Source: Oscarella lobularis
Lineage: Eukaryota > Porifera > Homoscleromorpha > Homosclerophorida > Oscarellidae
Assembly: GCF_947507565.1 (NCBI RefSeq)
Contig: NC_089177.1
Coordinates: 310,001 to 374,000 of the forward strand
Reading direction: 5' to 3'
Length of the DNA stretch: 64,000 bases
In this document: positions 57,304 to 64,000 of the stretch, piece after piece
Position numbering within the stretch: position 1 is the first letter of the stretch
Layout of the letters: every line of letters begins with the position of its first letter
Translations under genes and position numbers: made by a program
The notes under the pieces: model-generated
Told to the model about the DNA's origin: nothing
Databases searched by the model: none
What the model saw: the letters and a program-made list of their open reading frames with translations, nothing else

Positions 57304-59365
57304 TTCGGTTCGCTACGGTAGAGCCCGAGGGCTACAGCTAGACAGACTAATAGATCCTTTAGACAGCGTCGGAGTAGCAATCTTGCCCTTCCATTGACAC
57401 GTCGTCCCCTAGGGTACTTGTAGCGAACTTTCGTAGGATACGTAGTAGGTTGCCGATAGCAACGCGCACGCAGGTTCGACTTCTGTTTTAGTTTGGTGAC
57501 ACATTTAGCCGGCAAGTACGCTGGAATTCCATTTGATTAGCATTCATGGGATTCTTTTTTCGAGCAGGTCCGCTCGTGCGCGTAGGTTTTATATATAGCT
57601 ACCGCAACCGGAGGAAGTTTATTCGATGTTTTAAATATGCGTGGCGCTGTATCGTCGCAACCGCGCACGCGGGCGGCATTTGGCATCTTTGAATTTTGCA
57701 TAGCGCGCTATATTGCAATAGGCGTGGTGTAGAAATAACGGTTAATGCAAGCGGAAGTGCGCACGTCCGTCCGTCCGTCCGCGGGGTGAACGGATCGTCT
57801 TGGGTGGGCGAAGATTCGTGTCAGGGTCACTGACCACCACCCATAAATCGAATTCCTGTCATAAAAGAACGTTGACCTGTTGCACTCAATTTTCGACAAA
57901 GGGTAGAAAAGAACGAATGATTTTCGTTCGTCTCGTGAAAGAGGGGGCCCCCCCTTTGTTTCTTTTAAATCTAGGAAGGCTCGCAGCTGATCCCTAGTGC
58001 ATTTATGCTAAAGCGCGCAATTTCCTTTCCTATCCGAGACTCTCTCCTTTCGCTGAGTCGCTCCTTTTGCGACTCCATAAATGCATGTTCTCATTTGACT
58101 TTGCAAACGTAACACGGGACGGATGTGGTCGAGGAGACCACCGGGCTCTGGTTTCGTTTATCCGTCGCTGAGTACACAACCTTGGCCGATAACGTAATAC
58201 ACGTTGGGACAGCCCGTCGAGGGATTAAAACAATTTCCGCGGTTCCTTTTGAAGTCAGCCGCCCAGTAAATGACGTGAATTCAATGGACGATCCCTCTTT
58301 TTATTTTAGGCTCGTAAGAAATTAGGGAGGGGACTCCGGTGCCTCGTGCACAGGTTCGCGTATAAAAAGAGGAAGCCGAGTTCGAAAGTCGACCAAACAA
58401 GGATACAAGACCGGCCGGGCAGTTACGAGAATAAAAGGTATGGTTGAAAGTTTTGCTTGCGCCACACGCACACCCACTCACAATGAGCGCGTGCCGGCCA
58501 CGTGCCATCGTGACACCCGCGTCGGTCAGCTCGATCCCGCCGTTGCGTACCGGCTAACCGGGGCAACGGATCGACTTCTTTACAAACTCAAACCCGATCC
58601 GTGCAACCCCACGCTCCAAATCGAATTTCGCACCACGGGCGCCTTTGTGACTGAGTCATAGCGAGAGCCCGCGGCAACGGTCCCCGACGTGCAAGCGTCG
58701 TTCGCCGATTAGTGCATGCAAGTTGGGTAATTGCATTACCTCTTCGTAGTTGCCTTTGCGGCTTGGAGCGGTATGCTATTTTTCGCCCCCGATCTATAGA
58801 ATAGAGGGCGCTCGTCTCGCGACTAATTCACTTTGATCCCAGCGTTCGTTCAGACCGCCTCGCGTATCCGCCCTCGCTTGTTTTGTTCCGCCGTCGCGAT
58901 CGTTTAAATCCTCGCGAAGCGCACTTCGACTCGCAGTTGGCTTCGCACGCTAGTACCTCGTTCAAGTCAGGTATCGACCTCCTTTCGGCCGTTGACTGGC
59001 TTCTGTAAGGTATAAACCCTTGTACACAACTCGGTCGGCTTCGTGGGCTGGCGCATCGAGTTCGCGCGTCGGTTAAAAAACAGAAACGCGCCGGTTTCTT
59101 TTTTTTTCGCGGTCTCCAACGCTCGTTCGCGCGCGCTCGCTCGGTAACTACAACGTTCTAACGACCTAAGCGTCGTTTAGCGGTTCGTCCGAGTCCGGAA
59201 CTCAGTGACCTACTAGACGTCACTGAAGCGCGCGGCTGGACGACAGCCGTCACTTTTGTCGAACCTTGTCTCTAACACCTCGACGCGCACATCCTGTACA
59301 CCCTTCAATGCGTCACCCTCATTCTCTCTTTTTTTTCGAAAGGATTTCCGCCGTTTACGACGCGC
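57304..59365 (+). promoter_or_regulatory. 2-kb noncoding region upstream of the glass-like gene
   Basis: The longest gene-free stretch outside the repeat region. TATA-like boxes occur at about 58362 (GCGTATAAAAAGAGG) and about 59010 (GGTATAAACCC). Short open frames lack family resemblance. A large upstream region fits a developmental regulator. Confidence 0.5.
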
Positions 59366-61231
59366 ATGGCTTCGAGTTTTCTACCTCTTATGCACACCGA
59401 GCCGTTGTGGACAAAGAAAATCGAAATGCCCGCGAACGTCGGCGATTGTTCGGTACCGCAGCTGAATCACACGTCGAGCGCGCGATACGACTTTAGTCTA
59501 CCGCCTGTCGAAACGGTCGCTCATCATCAGGACTACGATCTCCACCAATACATGGGCACGAACGCCGACGGATCGCCCGTCGGATTCTCTCGTCCGCTCA
59601 AGCATTTGACCGAGTAAGTGGAACGAGGAATTGTTTTTGTTACTGTAATGCGTGTGTCCACGCGACGGCGGCCCCTTTTTCGATTTTCGCGTGTGTTCTT
59701 CCCTCTCCCCCTTCACGCGCGCGCGCGCAGCGGGCGGGAGTTCTCATCTTTCACGCGCCAACCCGCGCGCCAATCCTGTTAGCGTTCGCGCGCTTGTCAC
59801 GCGACTTTGATTCCTGTGAGAGAATGGGGGAGGGGAAAAATCCCATGACGACGAGCGGTCCCGTCGCGAAAAAAAAAGCGTGCGCCAACACAATTCCCCT
59901 CGCTCGATTCTTCGCAATTTACCGACCGGACCTTCGGCTAGATGACCCATTTGCAATCGTGGCTCCACTACGACCGTCCCTCATGCATATCAAATAGCCA
60001 GCCAATTAGTACAACATTGCTGCCATTACCCAACGTCGACCATATTAGGCCCGATCGAAAAGGGGACCCCCTATTTTTGAACGCCCCGTCTAACTGTCTC
60101 TCTTTGTCCGCCCCCTCTCGAACCAGGCTTCAACCGGTCTCGCAAAACCACGAAATCGCGAAAACGCTTCTCTGGCTCAAAAACGGCGGCGCCGGCGCGG
60201 CCGTCGCAGCGGCAGCGGCAGCGGCAGCGTCAGCGAGCGAAAACGCTAGCGGAACAAACGGCGGCGGCGCCGGAATCGACTCGATGGCCGCGCTCAACAC
60301 TTTCCTTCCCGAACACGTGCACGACGCGATGATATGGAAGTCTCCCTACGGTCCCGGTGGTCCGGCAACGTCAATGGGAATGCCGACAATGCACCAGGCG
60401 GCAGCGGCGGCGGCCGCTGCAGCGGCAGCCAATCATCATCATCACCAACACCAAAGCCCGTCAACCCTGCCTCCCGTCACCGGATATGGACAGGGTAACG
60501 CCTCGACGACGACGACGGCACCCGGAGGCGGCGGTGCCAGCGGCGGTTCCTATCATCATCATCATCATCCGTCGCTTTTTTCGCCCGCCGGTCATGATAT
60601 GAAATTGATGAGCTCCGGCGTTTTCGCCGGTCCCGATCATTGGGCGAACGGCGGCGGCGGCGTTCCGTCGACGGCTGGATCACCGTTCGGCGGAAGCGGT
60701 GGGGATCCCTATAAGAGCGTTGGACCGCCGTCTTCCGCAGGATCCGTCGGCGCGACGTCTGGTCCCATGGCCGGCGCAGGCAAGTCCAAGTCAAATATGT
60801 GTCACATTTGCGGGAAGAAGTACGCGCGCCCGTCGACGCTCAAGACGCATTTGCGCACGCATTCCGGCGAAAAGCCCTACTGCTGTCAGGTGTGCGGAAA
60901 GTCGTTCACGCAGGCGGCGAATTTGACGGCGCACCTGCGCACGCACTCGGGCGAAAAGCCGTTTCAGTGCAAGATCTGCAATCGACGCTTCTCGCAGTCG
61001 TCCTCCGTCACGACGCACATGCGTACCCACAGCGGCGAACGGCCGTATCAGTGCAAGATATGCCAGCGCACGTTCGCCGACACGTCGACCCTCACGAAGC
61101 ACATAAGAACGCACTCTGGCGAAAAACCGTACAAGTGCAAGATCTGCGGTATGGCCTTTTCTCAATCGGGCAATTTGAATCGACACATGAAGACGCACAA
61201 TAAGCACTCGGACGAAGCCAAGTCCGACTAA
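59366..61231 (+). CDS. glass: glass-type five-zinc-finger transcription factor
   Basis: Exon 1 (59366-59613) and exon 2 (60127-61231) join in frame ([16 protein letters not shown]), giving about 450 residues. The middle is alanine-, histidine- and glycine-rich. The C-terminus has five C2H2 fingers: [56 protein letters not shown], and [14 protein letters not shown]. This exact order of helices ([40 protein letters not shown]) is that of Drosophila Glass, the photoreceptor regulator. The linkers are HSGEKPY type. The function in this animal is unknown. Confidence 0.9.
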
Positions 61232-61232
61232 A

Positions 61233-61239
<7 letters not shown>

Positions 61240-61263
<24 letters not shown>

Positions 61264-61266
61264 GAT
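61240..61266. repeat. AG microsatellite
   Basis: About twelve AG units just after the glass-like stop codon, in its 3' UTR. Confidence 0.85.
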
Positions 61267-61800
61267 GTGAACGAAAGGGAACTAGGACAGACACGCGCAT
61301 TCACGCATCTCATCTAGTGTAGCGGAAGCTCACGATATAACAGGTTGCACAGCATCTGTGCATCGTATATAGAGCAAGCCCTCACGCGATTCTTGTTTCA
61401 GTTTGTGTGTTGTTGTCTTTTTTTTTCCACTTGGGTCTGTGCCGCCACCGCCACCCCGCCGCCGCCTTGCTTGCACCGCAGGGGTTTAGTTCAAATCATG
61501 TACATCTGATAGGGTTATTGCTTTCCTTTTTGGGGGATGGTGGTGGCGATAATGTATCACTAGACAAAATTTGGCCTGATTTCAAATGAATTTTACAGAG
61601 ACTCTTGCGATTTTACCGTTTCTAAATTGAATGCTCTGAATCAATACGTGCTCCTCTGAATAATGATATATATATAAATATATAATTAGTCTGATGACGA
61701 CAGCGGAAATTGGACGGTGCCGCCACCCAAAGTTGAGCATACATAATTCAATATGGTATCTATTTTGACTGTGCAAAGCGCACAACAAGCTTTCCATCTC
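61267..61800. other. gap between convergent glass-like and ZDHHC genes
   Basis: Probable 3' UTRs; AT-rich runs around 61665-61690. No gene seen. Confidence 0.5.
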
Positions 61801-63169
61801 TCACAATAGCAAGGGAACAGAACGCGGGCTTGTGTCCGTACCATTGTCTAAATATTCCCTCAGGTCCCACTCTAATCCACTTCCTGGCGGTTTATGTGCC
61901 GACGGCCACAGTAAACTCCTCCAATTCCTAAACACGGATGTCCGCCGTTCCACGTCAAAGGTCAGCTTACTAATTCAACACTATGCATACCTGGAACCGG
62001 TCAAACCAAGAAAGAGCCGCCAGTTCCTCGCTACTCCGTAATCATTGCGATTCAAAAAAATCTAAGACCACCCAGCTATACGTAAAAACCTCGATTGTCT
62101 CCATGGTGACTTACAAAGCCGTGCTTTAGGTACGTCTTTTCTAGTTCTCTGTTGACGTGAAGTTCGATCGACGTCTGACCGGTGCTGATCAAGAAAGAGT
62201 GCCAACTGGCCAGCATTCCCACGGCGAGGCACACGGTTAGGCAGAGTACGGTGACGGGGATGACTAAAGAACGTCTCCACGTATAATCGTCCAGAGAAAT
62301 CTAAACAAATCAAGGGTCAGTCATCGGGAGGGGGTATGGTTCTCCCTTTACCTCGGTCGCGAAAAACATCTCCGAGAACGTATTCCACGATATCCAAGCA
62401 ACAAAGGCGGCTCCAATTGATATGTAGACGCAAAAGAGTAGAAAATATCGATGATTCAAATGTCCAACGCAGTTATTGATCCAAGCTGAGAGGACAAGAG
62501 TAAGCCTAAGAATCTGTGAATGCGTCTCGACTCACGACAGTGATGATCCATTTTCAGCACACATCTATATTTATATAATAAATAATGCAAATAACGAACG
62601 GATCTGGTACCTCTTGCACGCCGTGCAATGATGAGTCCGCGGCGGCTTCATCTGCATGCACTTATGGCAAAATTTCCATCCTCTTCGCAAGTTGAACTCG
62701 GTCGCCTAGAGAAACGGTCCCCGGATGCTCGAAAAATGACGACGATCTTTCTCACCGCCGGTGGACTGCCCGGTCGCGTCGCAACGCACATGTAGTAGTG
62801 AAATGCAATGTTCGCGAGAAGCCAATGACCCAGTATGATATAGATCGTCGTGAGAAAGTAACTGGTTTCCACGTAAACAGGCAGAATGTATAAATAGACT
62901 GTTACTACAACGAGAGATATCAGCAAGACGACACCAACGACGAACAACTGCGAGGAGGTACGATAAGACAGAGATCGGACGGGGAGAAAGCAAGGAGCGT
63001 GTACCGGGCCACTTAGAGAGACCAATTTGTAGAAAACGAGTATCAGTGCGCTTAGAATGGCATCGGCTACGTAGCTCGGAGTCTTCCTTTCGGTGGTGTA
63101 GGTCAGAGAGCATACAGTTTGGCGAAAAATTCGCATATAGCGTAATGGACGGCCGCTGAGTGCGGTCAT
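61801..63169 (-). CDS. ZDHHC16: ZDHHC16-like protein S-palmitoyltransferase
   Basis: About eight exons. Start ATG 63169. Early residues SGRPLRYMRIFRQTVCSLTY precede two membrane helices (LFVVGVVLLISLVVVTVYLYI; FLTTIYIILGHWLLANIAFHY). The cysteine-rich domain is [47 protein letters not shown], with DHHC split by an intron. Two further helices follow, then GQTSIELHVN, NDYGVARNWRLFLGL and SLLWPSAHKPPGSGLEW; stop at 61801-61803. The NYG-x-NW-x-FLG and LLPS-H-P-GNG-W tail marks the ZDHHC16 type. It adds palmitate to cysteines, at ER or Golgi membranes. Confidence 0.85.
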
Positions 63170-63229
63170 TCAGACGGCAGACGGGAAAAAATCGTCATTC
63201 TTTGTTGTCAATGCGCGCGCTAGACGAGA

Positions 63230-64000
63230 ATGGTGTTCTTCGCATGCCTGTTCGTTTTCTTCGCTGTTGCAAGCGGCGACGACTTGTTTTTCGATCAGAG
63301 ACTCGATCACTTCGATTCGGAATACAACGCTACGTTTCGTCAGCGCTATTTCGAATACACGGGCTATTGCGATCGCACGCTAGGCTTTGGAGGTCAATCT
63401 CCAGCCGCGTGTCCAATTTTTCTCTACATATGCGGCGAAGCAACCTGTCCGGGTAATCCTAGTCGACTTTGAAATGTTTAGTACATAAAAAACTGCAGTA
63501 TGACTGTACAAGTGTCTACTACCACGTGGTACATATAAATGGCTTTTCCTTATAGGAATACCCAATGACTGGATCCAAGAACTCGCAGATCATTTCAATG
63601 CAATTATTGTTACTCCTGAGCATCGCTACTATGGCCAGAGCTCTCCTTATCAGAATCTCACCTATCCAAACCTCTCATATCTCTCCAGTAGACAGGCAAT
63701 AAATGTAAGAAGTATATTTAGTAGAGTTAGACAGTGAGGCAGTGAAACGTTTTATTGTGCGGGGGCGGGGGAGGCAAAAATGTCTGCATAGCACCAGCTA
63801 AATCCAGTCAGTCGAACAAGAACCGCGGTTCTTTTGACTCTAGTAAAAGAAAAACTTGCATTTCTTATTGCAAAGGTTTCAAAACCGGTCGAGACTAGTT
63901 GAAACCAGTCTCGCTATAGTGCAGGCTTCACTGTATACATATTATATACATGTACGGATACATTGAAGTTCTCGTGTAGGATCTTGCGGTTTTTCGAAAC
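63230..64000 (+). CDS. S28 serine carboxypeptidase (PRCP/DPP7/PRSS16 family), 5' part
   Basis: Exon 1 (63230-63452) encodes a signal peptide (MVFFACLFVFFAVASG) and LFFDQRLDHFDSEYNATFRQRYF. Exon 2 (63556-63704) gives NDWIQELADHFNAIIVTPEHRYYGQSSPY...SSRQAIN. Exon 3 begins at 63980 with DLAVFRN and runs off the window. The Q-x-LDHF opening and EHRYYGxS block define family S28. The catalytic GxSYxG lies beyond the edge, so PRCP, DPP7 and PRSS16 cannot be told apart; the sequence feels closest to the PRSS16 type. It is divergent from the ZDHHC gene, with starts 60 bp apart. Confidence 0.88.

Noticed and set aside
60357-61300. Open frames antisense to, or shifted within, the glass-like zinc fingers
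   Set aside because: They are produced by the repetitive codon pattern of the fingers and histidine/alanine runs.

Overview
The window is nuclear DNA from a compact animal genome. About 33 genes sit in 64 kb, on both strands, with mostly 40-70 nt introns and very short intergenic gaps. Several gene pairs have start codons only 60-150 bp apart. The gene set is metazoan: EGR, nanos, a glass-type zinc-finger factor, PERK, HPS1, CFAP43, SPATA17, MOCS1 and a CYP39-like P450. Gene density, short introns and base composition fit an early-branching animal, most plausibly a homoscleromorph sponge (Oscarella-like). That assignment is inference. There is no sign of bacterial operons, CRISPR or plasmid structure.

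Layout. 1-8.9 kb: a 5' fragment of a VanX-type D-Ala-D-Ala dipeptidase, an orphan membrane protein with 26-residue repeats, a tandem CYP39A1-like pair (first copy broken), FDXACB1 and TMEM230. 9-18 kb: CFAP43, FAHD1 and a Golgi carbohydrate sulfotransferase. 18-20.4 kb: a gene-poor stretch with a chain of hairpins and a satellite-like repeat field. 20.4-26 kb: an unassigned spliced unit, SPATA17 and HPS1, all on the minus strand. 26.3-32 kb: nanos with a structured downstream region, MOCS1 and mitochondrial acetyl-CoA synthetase. 32-41 kb: PERK, two small orphans, PPT2 and leucine aminopeptidase. 41-47.5 kb: three tandem genes that join a degenerate kinase domain to an RNase L/IRE1-type KEN nuclease domain. 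47.7-64 kb: a PH-PDZ scaffold, ornithine aminotransferase, EGR, NRBF2, a U-box protein, the glass-like factor, a ZDHHC16-like acyltransferase and the start of an S28 peptidase.

Most neighbours are unrelated housekeeping or signalling genes packed together. The exceptions are the two tandem families (CYP39 pair, KEN triplet). The KEN triplet is the best candidate for something undescribed: kinase-dead, ankyrin-less, signal-less RNase L-like proteins in a young array. The array spacers carry pieces of the neighbouring aminopeptidase gene, which date the duplication mechanism. Other notable points are repeated use of GC-AG introns, a MOCS1 locus that keeps the double-glycine stop/splice switch, and two hairpins with complementary loops downstream of nanos.

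All exon joins were made by eye from splice signals and family knowledge; no search was run. Multi-exon coordinates give the first and last coding base.
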